Part shown: positions 1-12,500 of the stretch, one piece after another
Layout: each line of letters opens with the position of its first letter
How positions within the stretch are numbered: the first letter of the stretch is position 1
Origin: Rhynochetos jubatus
Lineage: Eukaryota > Chordata > Aves > Eurypygiformes > Rhynochetidae
DNA: 64,000 bases
Assembly: GCA_027574665.1 (NCBI GenBank)
Contig: CM050648.1
Coordinates: 48,637,200 to 48,701,199, forward strand
Direction: 5' to 3'
Notes under the pieces: model-generated
Database searches by the model: none
What the model was told of the DNA's origin: nothing
Seen by the model: only the letters and a program-made list of their open reading frames with translations
Program-made: the position numbers and the translations under genes

Positions 1-1473
1 CCTTAAAATGATCACACTTTACGTGCCCCAGACCAAAATAACAAGTATGAAGAGATGTAGTTATCTATACACTGAAGTGAGTTCAGGAACCTGTATGTTT
101 TCCATCTGGAAACCCTCTTAAAACAAAATATGTGAGTGTCATCAGTAGCAACAAAGTCACTGCCTTGTCAGTGCCTTATTTTGTTTTAAAAGACCAATAG
201 TCTAATATTATTTTTTTTAGAAAGCCTTTCTCATCTGTCAGTTTCAGGTTCCCTCCACTAAGTTCTTCAAATACCCACAGCAAAGATTGCGGTCTCCAAA
301 AACCTGATAGCCTCTTCAGAGGAAGGAGCTGTCATTCACACTTCTTAGTGCTTAGATGTCATTGGTTTCTTATGCTTTGTTTCTGGGCTTCGAGCCTTAT
401 CAGTCAAACTAGTCTTTTAAGTCCCATAGATTCACAACACTGAACCAGAATCTGACCTAATGATTCACCCTCAAGTATTCGCTAAGCAGTGGCTAAGCTT
501 AATACACTCTTTTCTGTATATTTTTGCAGACCGATGCCTCTGGAATTAGACCAACACACTCATCCAGAAAACAAACTAATGTCAGGCCAGCACAAATTAT
601 TAGTCAGCAGTTGCAGATTTGTTAGGAAGGGCAGTTACACACACACCAAAAAAAAAAAAAAAAAAAAAAGGTTTAGGTTTGCTTTTTTTGAGTTGTTTTG
701 GATTTAGAGGGTAGGTTACTAATTTCACTTCACCCCCTGCTCAACAACTGTGAAAACAAAATATGTCATAAAATGACATACTTAACCTCAACATCATTTA
801 ATTGTAAACTGAACATAAGTGGCAGATTCATCATGTTTCAGAAAGCACTCACTGCTCTCCCTTACCCCACACTTTCCCACCTAACAGCACTCCTCAGGGC
901 AGAGGCCAGACCACTGTGAAAGATAAGAGTGGGAAGCAAACACCGTGGAGATGGAGCCCTGCGGAGGCGAGATGACAGACTGCACAGCATGACTGCAACG
1001 AAGCACGTTGGGACGGGAAGGTGGAGTTGCACATCGAGCTCACAGCTTCTTATCCGGTCCTGTGTAAATCGAGACAGTGCTGAAAACTCTGTCTGATCTA
1101 AGTTGTTTTTCTCTTTCAGAGACAAGAAGATCTAAGTTCTTTTCTCTTCTGATTAGATTTTGCATGCAAATTGTGTGCTGCTGTGAGCAAAGATTTTTAG
1201 CAGCAATAGCAACAAGTCAAAGTTTATACCTTTGCACAATAAGTCTGCTCGGTTAAAGGCCAAACTTTTTCAAAATTCCATCCAAATTGTCTAAATCAAT
1301 AGATTTAAACAAAAGCTGGACATTTTTCCCACTCTAGCAAAGTTCAAATGTAGCAATTTCATGAGTTACGTATGAAGGTACTTTCCATTTGTTTATCCTT
1401 ATATGATATATAATATCTAATATATACTTACATATATATACTTACATTTATTTATGTCTTTATCTTTAATCTT
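1..1473. other. Unique AT-rich non-coding stretch
   Basis: No exon, RNA gene or recognisable transposon is seen. Short open frames on both strands carry no family motif and overlap each other. The stretch contains a homopolymer A tract (648-669) and, just before the CR1 copy, an AT-rich run of TATA/TACTTACA-like words (about 1401-1470). It could be intron or intergenic DNA; the sequence does not say which. Confidence 0.6.
648..669. repeat. Poly(A) tract, 22 nt
   Basis: An uninterrupted run of 22 A follows a short CACACACACC stretch. No retroposon body is recognised upstream, so it is annotated as a simple repeat rather than as the tail of a processed insert. Confidence 0.9.
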
Positions 1474-1684
1474 TATATGAGGAAAAACTTCTTTACTCTG
1501 AGGGTGCCACAACACTGGAACAGGCTGCCGAGAAAGGTTGTGGAATCTCCTTCTCCGGAAATATTCAAAACCCGCCTGCAGGCATTCCTGTGCAATCTGC
1601 TCTAGATGAACCTGCTTTGGCAGAGGATTTGGACTAGATGATCTCTGAAGGTCCTTTACAAGACCTACGATTCTGTGATCTTGC
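1474..1684 (+). mobile_element. CR1 LINE, 3' end only (5'-truncated)
   Basis: This is the last ~210 bp of a CR1 non-LTR retrotransposon. It holds the ORF2 C-terminus, a stop at 1603-1605 and a short 3' UTR with the typical GGACTAGATGATCTCTGAAGG segment, and it ends in ATTCTGTG-type octamer sequence (1670-1682). CR1 copies are usually severely 5'-truncated and lack a poly(A) tail, as here. The 3' UTR differs from the copies near 20 and 23 kb because it lacks their CCCATGGCAGGGGGG segment, so it belongs to another CR1 subfamily. The subfamily name is not determined. The copy cannot be autonomous. Confidence 0.93.
1480..1605 (+). pseudogene. CR1 ORF2 C-terminal remnant
   Basis: An open frame ending at TAG 1603-1605 reads through the hallmark CR1 ORF2 C-terminus: a KNFFTLRV stretch, then HWNRLP, then VVESPS, then a final IFKTRL...NLL before the stop. 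About 41 codons are readable without frameshift. The full family protein is roughly 900-1000 residues and contains endonuclease and reverse transcriptase domains, so only the extreme tail beyond the polymerase is present. The reading frame has survived although the fragment cannot be expressed as a functional protein, which suggests moderate age or chance preservation. It is not a host gene. Confidence 0.88.
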
Positions 1685-2747
1685 TTTGATATGGAAATAG
1701 GAATTAGTTCAATTCCCATCCAGTATAGTCAGTATAAATTATTTAATTTGAAGCAGGATTGGGGAACACCTGACTAGAGCTTGATTGGACTAATAAATCC
1801 CTAGCTTGTAATTGGACTGAAAATGCAGACCAACTAGAAAGGAGGTATGATTTTCCTTTCTAGGAGGAAAGTAAGTCACACCAAGTTGCTTGTATCCACA
1901 CGAGGTATTGTACACCATCAAAAGAACAGGAGAGCATCACTCCATTCACCTGGCTGCTGGGCGGTGTCAGATCAGGTCTGTGTACTTATGAAAGAAGCAG
2001 GGAACAACTACTATATGTGTCTCTGACACAGTGGTGTCTTCCACATCAACAACATCGTGGTTTGCTTCAAATCCAGTACCAAAAGGGATTTTTGTAAGTT
2101 TTTAAGAATTTGGGGGGTTTGTATAAAGACTGACTAAGGAGGATACATTCAATGTACATCTGTGTTAAATAAAGAAGGAAAAGGGCCAGTTTGGTAGAAT
2201 AGAAGGCTGGGGGGTGGGAAGAATGGGAAGAGGCCAAGTTTTGCATGCCTAAGGATAAATTGAGGGTATGGAGGGACATTTCAGGCACTGAGCTTTACTC
2301 TGGATGTTTGGAGAGAACCAAATCTTGTGCTGTCTTGTCCGTACTGCCTTTAGGGAATGATACAGCCATGCTCTGAGCCCTGCCTTCTTGTTCTATCAGA
2401 ATGCACTGGCTGGCAAGAGCTATAACTTGGACAGGGAACATGCTGATCATTAAGCATATAGCCAATCAGTAATCTGTGCTTGAGGTCATTCCCTGGTTTG
2501 GTTTATGTATCATTATGATATATAATTTATAATGTTACATAACACACATCCCACAGTAATTCTCATTACTCCTAGAGCTTTCCCTTCCAACTGTGAAAGG
2601 GCAGAGTGCACACAGGACACTGCTACTGTCCTTTGTTTCTTTCATAGAGTGGCAACTGTCTAACACTAAATATTATGTAGATATAGTAGTAAACCAAGCA
2701 AATCTGGAGATAGCACAATATTCCTAAGAAATAATATGAGTTTTCCA

Positions 2748-2762
2748 TTTTTTTTTTTTTTT
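2748..2762. repeat. Poly(T) tract, 15 nt
   Basis: An uninterrupted run of 15 T is followed by CCCC. There is no flanking retroposon body. Confidence 0.85.
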
Positions 2763-5085
2763 CCCCAATATAGACAAGGGTTTCCATTCATTTCCTCATG
2801 AGTTTTCGCCAAGTAAAGATTCTGTTCAAATCAAGGCTTGGTGCTGCTTCACTGGTGTTTCCAAATCTGACAAAAAAAAAGCTGTAAGGGAACAAGGAGC
2901 TAGCATTAGTACAAAACTTGAGTGGGTAACATATACTCCTGATGCCACATACCTGGATTTGACTCACAGGAATGCTGGCAAGAATCTCATACTTCACTTC
3001 TCTCAAATGACCTCATCTAAGATTTCAGAAGCTGCGTGTGTGAATGTGTGTGTGTTTGTGTGCCCATGTGAGCCCCTGTTGTCTTATTTTCAAAACATCT
3101 GTCAGAATCAGACATTGAAACAGTGTTTAAAATTATTTTCATCTAAGGAAAGAGATGAGGAATGTTTATAGCTGTTCTTTTCTTAGATACTATTCAAAAT
3201 GTTACCCTTAAATTTCTATTGGGTAACATATTCCTTTTATGAACTGAAACCAAAGTCATTTGGCTTGTAAAAGACATCATTATATTTGAGCTGTGTGTTA
3301 ATTAGTTCACTTCCACTGATTACCATTAATACCTGTGGCTGTATGATTCGCATAGGCCAATAATACACACGTAAAACCAAGAGAATGCAGATAAAAAACT
3401 TAAGAGTGACTTAAAAAAGATTAAACACAAGCTGCAAATACAGAAACATGAGAGACCTGAAATGAAAAAAAAAACACATATTAAACATCAAATTTAAATC
3501 TGCTTTACAGAAGGATTAAATGCTCACTGTGGACTCTGAGAGAATCCATTTCTAATGGTAAATTTATATCAGTCCACAGGGAACCCTATCAAGGCATAGC
3601 TGACTAATGACTATCATTTTCACTTGATTTCATTAGTATTTAAGTTATAGCATGAAGTACATTCCCTTCGGTGCACTGAAAGTTAGTGATTTACATACAT
3701 TCACTGTGAAGCTTTTGCTTTGGCTAATATAAAAATGATTTGCTAGTTGAGAGTGTATTCTTTCTTATGCCTACCTAAGTCCACCCATTCAAAAATAAAT
3801 GTTAACCTTTCATATGATTAGTCACAACACATTTTAGAGGCATGTTATAATAAAATTAAAATGATGCTGTCAGCCTGAAATTATTCTCTCTTTCTGGATA
3901 TGATGTAACACTCTAGTTGTTTGTAACGACATTTTTCTATGCAGTGTGTGCATGCAAAAGTCTTTTTCCTCTACAGGTTCCAAATCTACAGTTACAGCAA
4001 AATATCATAGAAAAGCTTCAATTTATAGACAACTGATCATGTGTATCTTTGTGACAATGTCTTTAAAAGGAATTTTGAACATCTGGTTGACAGGTAGTTT
4101 TTTTAAAAGGACGAGAAGAACATGCTGAAAGTAAATGGCTACCTAGGTGTCACCCGCTGGCAGCTTCCTCCTGGATTCCCCATCCAATTAAAAATAAAAC
4201 TACTCATCCTCACCTCCAGTTTTCCCTCCCTATTCTCTCACCTCCCATCACTGCCCACTCAGACAATACTGCTTACCAAACTAGCTGCTCCTCATACACT
4301 TCAGGTTTTTCCACCTTTGTAGCTTTACTCATAACCCTTTCTCTCCCATGCTGCCCTGAATCTCTAGCTGCATTTTCACCTTCTCCCATGAAGTGTCTCA
4401 CATACAAAATGGGTACAAGCAGTATCACATCTTATTTTGCAGAGAACTCCATTCACACCAACTTTCCTCAGAATATCCTTTCCTCCTGAGCCTTTCTGTC
4501 CAGATCATGCACAGGTACAGCACATAAGCACTGTTATCTAAATAATATTCTATTAATGTTAATTGCAAAGCCCAAATACACTGTATACATGACACTAGCC
4601 TAATTATATACTATTCTCTTGTTTATTTCTTTTAATGGGTGACTGAATACAGCACAAGGGGGCTACAGGAAAGCTTACCATACTATACTTAGGTAAGGAG
4701 GCATATCTGCAAAACATCAGGTCTATATGCATAAAAACTTCAGGAACCTGAACCTATGGTTCAGAGACACAAAGGGAGCAAATCAGAAGTAGAGTTTAAA
4801 AAGCAGGTTCTTAACCACATCTAAGACACTTCAGCAAATGAACAGTAACTGCCCTCGAATGCTGTGAATGAGGGAATGAGGGGGTAACACACTGTGTTTG
4901 CCATTTTCACCATTTATAATTGCTTGCTGTAAATCCTGACCACATAGGAAATATCCATGAAAAACATTTCTGACTTGTGTCATTGTCATCAGTTACATGT
5001 GTCGGCCAGACATCCCTAACAAAACTGTAATGCTGTAAATAGACACTGAGAGGTGAGCTCATGTGCCAGACATCTCACAGGCTAA

Positions 5086-5090
5086 GTAGA
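5086..5090. repeat. Left target-site duplication of the solo LTR
   Basis: GTAGA lies directly before the LTR terminus and matches GCAGA at 5896-5900 in four of five positions, as expected for an old 5-bp integration duplication. Confidence 0.65.
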
Positions 5091-5895
5091 TGTCATGGTT
5101 TAACTCCGGCTAGCAAAATACCATGAAGCCGCTCTCACAAATCCCCCTCCCCTCCTCCAGTGGAGCGGAAGAATCGGAGGAAAAAGAAATAAGGAAGCTT
5201 GTAAAATTGAGATAAGAACTATTTACTAATTAAATCTAAATCAATACATACAGGTACTACTACAAATAAATACTTAAAATAGTAGAAAATGAAACATATA
5301 GTACAATATATACAATATGATACAATATGATACAATTTCCCACCATCCACTGACCAATGCACACCCAGATGTTGAGGGATGAAAATCAGACCCCGAGAGC
5401 CCAAGAACCACAGCCCAAGAGCGATCGCAGCCCAAGAGCCGTGGCCTGAAGGCCGGAGCCTGGGAGCCTACGCAGCAGATTCCGAGCAAACCTTGTCACT
5501 GATAACACGGCCAGAAAACTCAAAACAACCCACCAGCTCCAACACGAATGAGCCAGCACAGGAGTTGGCAAAGCAGCTAATGCAGGAGGGTTAGCAAGTG
5601 CTCGGAGAAATGAGCAAGGGAGTAAGGGAGAGAGAGAGAAGGGAAGAGTAATGGCTACCGGACCCTCTCCCCCACCCAAAGAGACCGGAACATGACGTAC
5701 TATGGAATGAAATACTTCCTTGGTTAGTCTGGGTCAGCTACAGTATCCGAAGCGGACAAAAGACCTTGAGTTCAGTACAGGCCATCCCCAGCACCAGCTG
5801 AGGCCTTATCAATGTTTTCACTTACTGTCCAGTAACACAGTTCCCTGACAACCAGAGTAAAGGGAGTTAGCCCTTTCCTGACTGAACCCAGCACA
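5091..5895 (-). mobile_element. Solo LTR of an avian ERVL-like endogenous retrovirus
   Basis: The element begins TGTCATGGTTTAA and ends TGAACCCAGCACA, giving TG...CA termini with imperfect inverted ends. It is flanked by GTAGA (5086-5090) and GCAGA (5896-5900), a 5-bp target duplication with one mismatch, which is the length typical of ERVL. Read on the minus strand, the order of segments matches a common avian LTR known to me. The start is TGTGCTGGGTTCAG; then come a TGACCCAGACTAACCAAGG block, a CRE-like ACGTCAT (around 5692-5698), a TTCTTATCTCAA segment and a G-rich block, and the end is GTTAAACCATGACA. No gag, pol or env coding sequence is adjacent, so the provirus was reduced to one LTR by recombination. 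The exact family name and the orientation call rest on memory. I see no clear TATA box, and the expected AATAAA position has decayed. Confidence 0.88.
5398..5439. repeat. Three-copy AGCCCAAGAGC repeat inside the LTR
   Basis: AGCCCAAGAAC (5398-5408), AGCCCAAGAGC (5412-5422) and AGCCCAAGAGC (5429-5439) recur at 14-17 bp spacing within the CpG-containing part of the LTR. This looks like local tandem expansion within the element. Confidence 0.75.
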
Positions 5896-5900
5896 GCAGA
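5896..5900. repeat. Right target-site duplication of the solo LTR
   Basis: GCAGA directly follows the terminal CA of the LTR and pairs with GTAGA at 5086-5090. The single C/T difference fits later mutation. Confidence 0.65.
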
Positions 5901-8534
5901 CAAGGTGGAAAAGGTAAATAGGGGAAGGGTTGTTATTCTTCTGTTGTACCTGGGCTACAACAAAAAGAAAGCTTGAACAGCTTGTTCACACGGCATAAAT
6001 GTAAGACAGAAGCAAGATGCAAACTCAAATCTCCTGCTTCATAATCTTTTGCCCCAGCCCACCAGATTTTTCCATCCTCTTCTTTGTTTTCTTCCTATGT
6101 TTTGATTTTATGTTGCTTTTGATTAGTGGATCTACTCAAGGTTCAATTATTCCAGTAATGGAGCATGCATGACTAAAGTGCATGTAGGACGAAGGTTTTA
6201 CGTGATTTTTTAGGATGAATGCATCAAGTTGAAATGGGCCTTTTTCCAGATCAGCTGCTGCTTCTCTCCACTCTATATAACACTCCTCTGCTTCAATGCT
6301 CTTGATGGAAGATTGCTGCTTCAGCAAAAAGCTTTGAAGGTGAAAAAGTTTACTCTAATAATCCAGTGTGTTTGAATGTGTATCCTCTTAACTGGAGATC
6401 TGTGACTGCTCTTCCTTCTCTGCCAGTAGACTCAGAACATCCAGTTAACTCTTTCAAGTTTTTAGAAACCGTGATGCAGATTCATCTTGGTTTAGGTACT
6501 GGAGGGATCATAACATTTCAAAAGATCAAAACCAGGTTTCCAACACTAGAAAGACAAAAAGTTAGTGAAAACTTCCAGATCACAGAAAGCATGAATACAT
6601 TTCAGTGAAATCATGCTAGGCATCCCAAAGACCATGAAGAAAGTATTATTTTGTCTATTTGATATTGTGAGCAAGTTATAAACTATATGTGAGAGGGAAA
6701 AATGTAAGCAGAGTGGACAACTAAAAGGACTTCATGAAAATGTACCTGAATGTTAACTGAAAGTATTTCTTTTCTTCCAATATGCATGATTAGCTGAAAC
6801 CTTTACATCTCTATTACATTTAATCATTTCACTTTCTGCCTGTATGAAAGATCAGATTCAGGTTGAAACTCAAGATAGAAAATATTTTTCCCATTATCTG
6901 CAAATCAGTGCATTATTGAAAGCGGCAAGGTATGTGAATAAACACTGTCTGAAAGCCCCACTAGGGAGGATGACAAACTAGCAAACAGAAAGGATTTTAC
7001 AACTCAGAAGTCAAAACAGAGATTGAGTTTCTCCAGTGCCTGGTTTTGTTTAGTTTGTTTTGTTTTTCCATACAGAATCACAGGAAGAATTTCATTCATT
7101 TGTAAAGCATGTTGAATGGCACAGCATGCTTTAAATGGTTGAAAATGTTACCTATTTATTAAAACTGTGATTAACACTGCAGAACTCAGGCTATCCAAAT
7201 CTTGATGATTAATTGAACCTCATTTAATTTGCCTATTGTATTTGCAATAAACCAGACTCTAAAATCTTGCAATAAATTACTTAATCATGATTAACAATAT
7301 CTCAGCAAGTCCGTGGTTCTTAGTAAGGTGATCCTGTAGCTAAAAGCCTGTAGCTTCTCTCAGCAAGGTTCAGTAAGGAAAGTACCCCTTGCTGAGAAAT
7401 TTCAGGAAATTTAGCAGAAACCTATCACATGCCAGTAGAGAAAAGCTTGTTTCTCCATGAGATCTGTGGTAGGCTTTTCTACTGGCACGATATTTAGACT
7501 GATTCTGTAGGATTTCCTGGGATTTGTTTGGGTAGACCTCACTGAAACCAGATCTATCCATTGAATATTCTGCAGTTTTCCACTGCTTATAAAAGAAGAC
7601 AGCATAAAGATTAATAATACTATTTTTATTCCATAATTAAGTAAATAAAATACTGTTCTTTCTACTCCTTTAGACCCCTGAGCTTTATGTGTTGCAATTT
7701 ATCAGAAGCTGACAATCCTGAGAAACACCTTAAGCTTTGTCTTACATCTTCTTCAGAAATCCTGGAACTCATGACAGGTGCTGCTTTCTACTAGCTTGGC
7801 TCTCAAATTCATAGCCAAACAGGCTATGGTGCGGCGGTTTAGGGTTAACTCTTGGATGAGAGTTCACCACTGCTGATAGAAAAGTGTCATGCAGTTATTT
7901 GGAACTTTGAGCTGGAATTTTCTTGGTGGAAGCCCTGTAGAAACTCTTCCATGGACGTTATTCCTGTCACCTTAAAACAGAGAAGTCACAATGACATTTG
8001 AAAACCATGGCAGGCTTAACCTTAACTGAGAGGGACTTATACTAATAGGTAAGGTAAGCTGCTTGCTCAAAGAAGGGCACCACCTCCTTAGAGATAGCCA
8101 TTTCCTATTCTCATGTAAAAACACTTTAAAAAATTTTGGGGAATTGCCACACACAGTGTTCATGAGAATGACATCCATGGACCTTTGGCTGCTGTGACAA
8201 TGCCACAAAGTATACAAAATCAAGCAGTTCTTTATTCTACCAGACAGTAATAAGCATGTAATTATATTGTCATTAAAAAGCAATTATTCATTGGCAACTA
8301 CTGAAGATGTCTTTAATGGTAATTCTGAGTCCGACTACCATGTAATTTGGAGACAGAAATAAGTGTGCAATTACCCCGTTAGTAACACAGTAATTACCAA
8401 ATACATCCAAGCATCTTTCTGTTTTCTGACATGGAGTTACTGACACCTGCAAAGCATAAATTACATAGCAACTACATATGCAGCTGCCAGGTGATGTACA
8501 GTAGAATGAAAAGATGGCAGATATCATTTCAGAA
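5896..8534. other. Unique AT-rich non-coding stretch
   Basis: No coding exon, RNA gene or classifiable repeat is recognised. The segment around 7160-7310 is rich in TTAAT/TAATTGA words and looks more ordered than its surroundings (see findings). Otherwise nothing stands out. Confidence 0.5.
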
Positions 8535-8674
8535 TTAGGGTCTGATTCATTAACATAAAACTGGTGTAACAGATTAGTGATCAGTTCCCAAATCTGAAAT
8601 AAGACCAAGCCTCTGAAATCCACAGAGTTGTATTGGCTTAAAAGAGCTACAAACGTGTTCAGAATCAAACCCAA
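8535..8674. repeat. Possible ancient dispersed repeat relic
   Basis: The segment holds GGGTCTGATTC, ACTGGTGTAAC, CTGAAATCCACAGAGTTG and GTTCAGAATCAAACCC in that order. They resemble an old repeat type I recall from bird, turtle and crocodile DNA, whose copies carry a CATTGACTTCAATGG-like palindrome next to CACCAGTGTAA and CAGAATCTGGCCC segments. I cannot name the family, and divergence is high. A long open frame on the minus strand across this region shows no protein family signature and is not called as a gene. Confidence 0.35.
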
Positions 8675-9501
8675 ATCTTTGTGTAGAAATGATGGATACA
8701 AGAAAATATATTGTCACAAATCTGGAATTAGGAGCTTATCCCTTTCACATGAACTAATCCTACCCTATTCAAAAGAGACAGGTTCTGCTGTTCTTATCAC
8801 AGGTTCCTATCACAGATCACTCATGAGCAACAGAGCTGTGCTGTACACGGAGCCTCATATGTCAGCTTCTCACCTCCCTCTTATGTCATTGCTCTGGTGA
8901 CATTTCCAAATAACGGGTTTGACAGAAGGTGGGCCCCAAGCAGAGGAGCTTACCAGGTGAGTGGGAAAGCAGAAGCAAAAGCCCCAAGGCAAGAAGTGCC
9001 ATAAACATTTCATAGAAAATACTGAATACATTATTTTGAAGCAAATGATGTGTCGTCTTTGTGACTGATGCAGGTTATGTTAATTCTTGTGAAACAGATC
9101 CCCATGCCCTATTCTAATAAAGTCCTTGTTTATTCCACATAAGTGCAGCCTTTGTCTTAGGCATGAGTCTTGCAGCCAGATTGACTACTTAGGTGATTAA
9201 CACCAAAGTTATGTTTATGTAGACTGCTACGCACTTATCATCTTGGTCTTGAAACTTATGCGTCTAAATCACACGCTGAACACCAGAAGATCACGGTCAA
9301 AAATCACAATAAAGCACCTTCACAGCTTAGTTTTAGACAGGCTTGGCACCCCAAAATTAATATCAGCTTTAAATGGTCAGTATGCTTGAATATCAGTCCA
9401 ATTTTATAAAACACCCTATAATAAAGACTTGTGGTTGAAGATGATTTATGATTTTCCATATTAAATGTAAATAGACTTTGTTCTTAAGTAAAGGGTGAAA
9501 G
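8675..9501. other. Unique non-coding stretch
   Basis: Nothing recognisable: no repeat body, RNA gene or exon. The short plus-strand open frame near its start (8628-8900) lacks any motif. Confidence 0.5.
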
Positions 9502-9556
9502 GAATAGAGAAACATAGGACTGCAAAAGACCTCTCAAATCACAAAGTCTAGACCAC
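9502..9556 (-). mobile_element. Possible old CR1 3' end relic
   Basis: AATAGAGAAACATAGGACTG followed by CCTCTCAAATCACAAAGTCTAGACC resembles the reverse complement of an old CR1 3' UTR (CATAGGACTGGAAGGGACCTC...GGTCATCTAGTCC type). Only ~55 bp are recognisable and no ORF2 remnant is visible upstream, so this is tentative. Confidence 0.42.
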
Positions 9557-12500
9557 AGAAAGGAAGGAAAACAATTTATTGCAACTAATCCAGTGTGATG
9601 AAAGACGACACACTGTCATGATGGCAAAACCCAAATATTTCTCTCCCTCTGTATTCCATTTCCCTTCCTTGGTCTGGGAAACCAGAATTCAGCAACAAAA
9701 CTAAGTATCTCTATTATTTAATCAGCCCTCTAATTTTAGTTATTACTATCATTTTGCTTAATATTTGCCATCTCATTTTACATGCTTGCTGAGTTTCTTG
9801 AGCAGTGCCAGAATACAGCCACTTAAAATTTACAGCAATTCATTTAATGTTCTGTCATCCACCAAGATTTATAGTGATACTGTCCAGAGATGCCTGAATC
9901 CTATATAATGAAACACAAGGCTATTGATTACAAAATAGAATGATGAAAGGGGGACTGGGGTGTCTTTCAAGAAAGTTGTGGAGGAAAATGTGAATCATCT
10001 AAAAGCACCCTGTTGAAAGTGGAGCAGGATAAGCCCTCCTTTCCACATTGCCAATAATTCGGATTGATATGGGTAATTAAAGATTTCTCCAACAGCTGTA
10101 CTGTTGGAGTGCTGCAATCCTTCTCTTCTCTGTCCACATTGGGGTGTTTCATGGTGATTAATTGTTAATTGGCAAATGCCAATATTCCCTGAAGGATATT
10201 TTGCTGAAAACATACAGCTATTCCAGTGATGGCCATTAATTTTTGCTTAGTCTTATTTGCAAAATCGGACTAAGAGTGGCATTCATGTCTTATAATTATC
10301 CAGTGGTTTCAAGGGAGCAATAGCTTTCATTCTAGCTGCTGGCACTCTCCATTAAGAGTTTGAACTAGGTATAAAGAAGGGTGATTGCTGTGTGTGAAAG
10401 ACTTGGTTTCACTAAGACAGTACCATGTAAATTTATTACTATTCATTTGCTCAGTTATATATGTGCAAAAGTGCCATGCAACTTGGACCAGCGAGTGATC
10501 TGGTCATGAGCACTGTGTCTGTTGCTGATGTAAATAAAAAAAAAAAAAAAAAAAAAAAATTAAAAACCCCATAAAACAAAACCAAAAACAAAACCTAAAA
10601 AACCCAAGCAAAACAACAACAACAAAAAAACCACACCAAAATAAACCAGCCTTGCTTGATGAACTGGCTTCCTCCCATTCTGTTGCCAAAACAGCTAGAA
10701 AGACTCTCAAGCCATGGCATGGACTTTTAGTGACAATACATCTATTGCCCGGTTCCTGTTGTTTTGTTGTAGCATTGTTACAGTCCAGTGGTTGTATTTC
10801 AGCTGCAGTGGTTTTGGAGTCTCTGTGGAGGTGGGTGCTTCTGCAAACTTCTAGAGAAAAGCAACTCTTTTGGCACTAATGGATATCTTTGTAGCAGTGT
10901 AAACAGAGAAGTCAAAGACTGATTGAGCATGAAAACTCAAGCACTGTCGTATACAAAAAAAAAAAAGATTATAATATCCTTTTTAATTATTTGTGAATAC
11001 TCCATGAGAGCTGACTGTGTTTGTTTTTTTAAATAGTCAAAGTAACCATGAATAGATGTAACCAGGTTTGCATGCAGGATAGATTTAGAAAATGTGATTA
11101 TTTGGACTCACAGTGCCTGTATGGTTTGTTCAGATTATTTTACAAAGGTCAAAGAATATTACTGTGCTCCCAGTCGTAGAAGTTTCCTTCCAGAGCTGTG
11201 CTGAGGAAACTCACTCCTCAGTTGCCTGCTTTTTTGCCCATTATACAGATAAACAGAAACCTTCATTCTCCAAGGCTGTCATTCTTGTATCTTTCAGGTG
11301 TATTAAACTCACTCGAAAAAATATTTCAGAGGGAAACAATAGAAGTGTTTCATAACTCATACACAGTAATTGGTGACCTGTTCAAATCTGGGGCCTTATC
11401 TTGAATTCCTAACACATCTCATGCTTGCCAGGACTTCACAAAGAGACTGTGGCTGGACTGTGTCTTTGCTGATACAACTTTCATTTTAGATTCACCATTA
11501 TTTTACTGGTTTCTGGTCAAAATATTTATATATATGAAAGTTGCAGTCTAGTCAAGTGAAGAATAAAGATCTTCTCAGTCTTTTGAGGTAATTTCTTCTA
11601 GACTTTCTAGCTAAGAATTCTTTATTATTTTTTTTAACTAACAAGACCTTCTACAAGATCTTAAATGGCACTATTTATCTTAAAATAATCTGTGTCTTTT
11701 AATACATATAGATAAATAGAGAATTTTATTTTAATGTCAAAACCCTTTAATAACACTTGGTGGTCATCCACAATATTTTGACTTTTTGAATCTGTCCTAC
11801 TTGAAACAAAAAACAATCATTTTTGGCTATAAACTGTATCTCACTCTTCTACCAAAAGGTGCAGCAGAAATTTCAGAGGTGAACTAAATCTTGTTTCTGT
11901 TTGAAAAATTATTCGTGAAGGATATATCTGTATAATCTTTGCCATTAAAAGAACCAGCTACTAAATTCAGGAAAGCTGTGTTTGCTTATCTTGGGATCCA
12001 AAAATCATCCCAGTCAGGGATGTTTGTTCGGCCTGATTTCTGTATACCTGTTCCCTGCATTTCTGTGGTAGCCAGAAGGTGGATGAAGGGCAAGTGAAGT
12101 GGGAAAGCAGTGTCACACTAGGGTTGGCAAGTGCCCATGGTACGCATAGAGGAAATCTGGCACCCATGGCATAGAGTTAACAGAGAAACTGGAGTACAAC
12201 AGTCTTCCACATGGGTTGTATGATCTTCTGTTCCGTGGTTTTCCTGCAGTGAACTCACCTTGCATCTAAATACTAGATTTTACCACTGGCATGAAAAATT
12301 AAAAGGAAAGCTGACCATTTCAGAGATCTCGGCTGCCCTGATAGAAATAAGTATTTACATTGGTTGAAAATGTCCAGGGCAGGGTGAGGAAAACAATAGC
12401 AACAAAAAGCAGTTCCTTCTTTGTTCCTCACTTAGCCCAAAATTAAATTCAAGGCTCATCAAACTGAATCAAACTTCTCCTTAAGCACCTGCAGTCTTAT

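Larger units (their letters stand above)
1685..5090. other. Unique AT-rich non-coding stretch
   Basis: No gene or classifiable transposon is recognised in these ~3.4 kb. Small simple-sequence islands are present: poly(T) at 2748-2762 and a TG-rich patch around 3033-3061. Open frames are short and unlike any family known to me. At 3961-3976 a pyrimidine run followed by CTACAG resembles a splice acceptor, but the frame after it has no recognisable domain, so no exon is called. Confidence 0.55.

Noticed and set aside
5379-5679. Open frames on both strands within the LTR
   Set aside because: They lie inside the solo LTR, which is non-coding in retroviruses of this type; they have no gag, pol or env signature.
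7826-7850. GGTTTAGGGTTAAC resembling a telomere-like repeat
   Set aside because: There are only one to two TTTAGGG/TTAGGG-like words and no tandem array.
8288-8701. 137-codon minus-strand open frame
   Set aside because: It has no family motif and overlaps a probable ancient repeat relic; its Cys- and Ser-rich composition looks like translated non-coding DNA.
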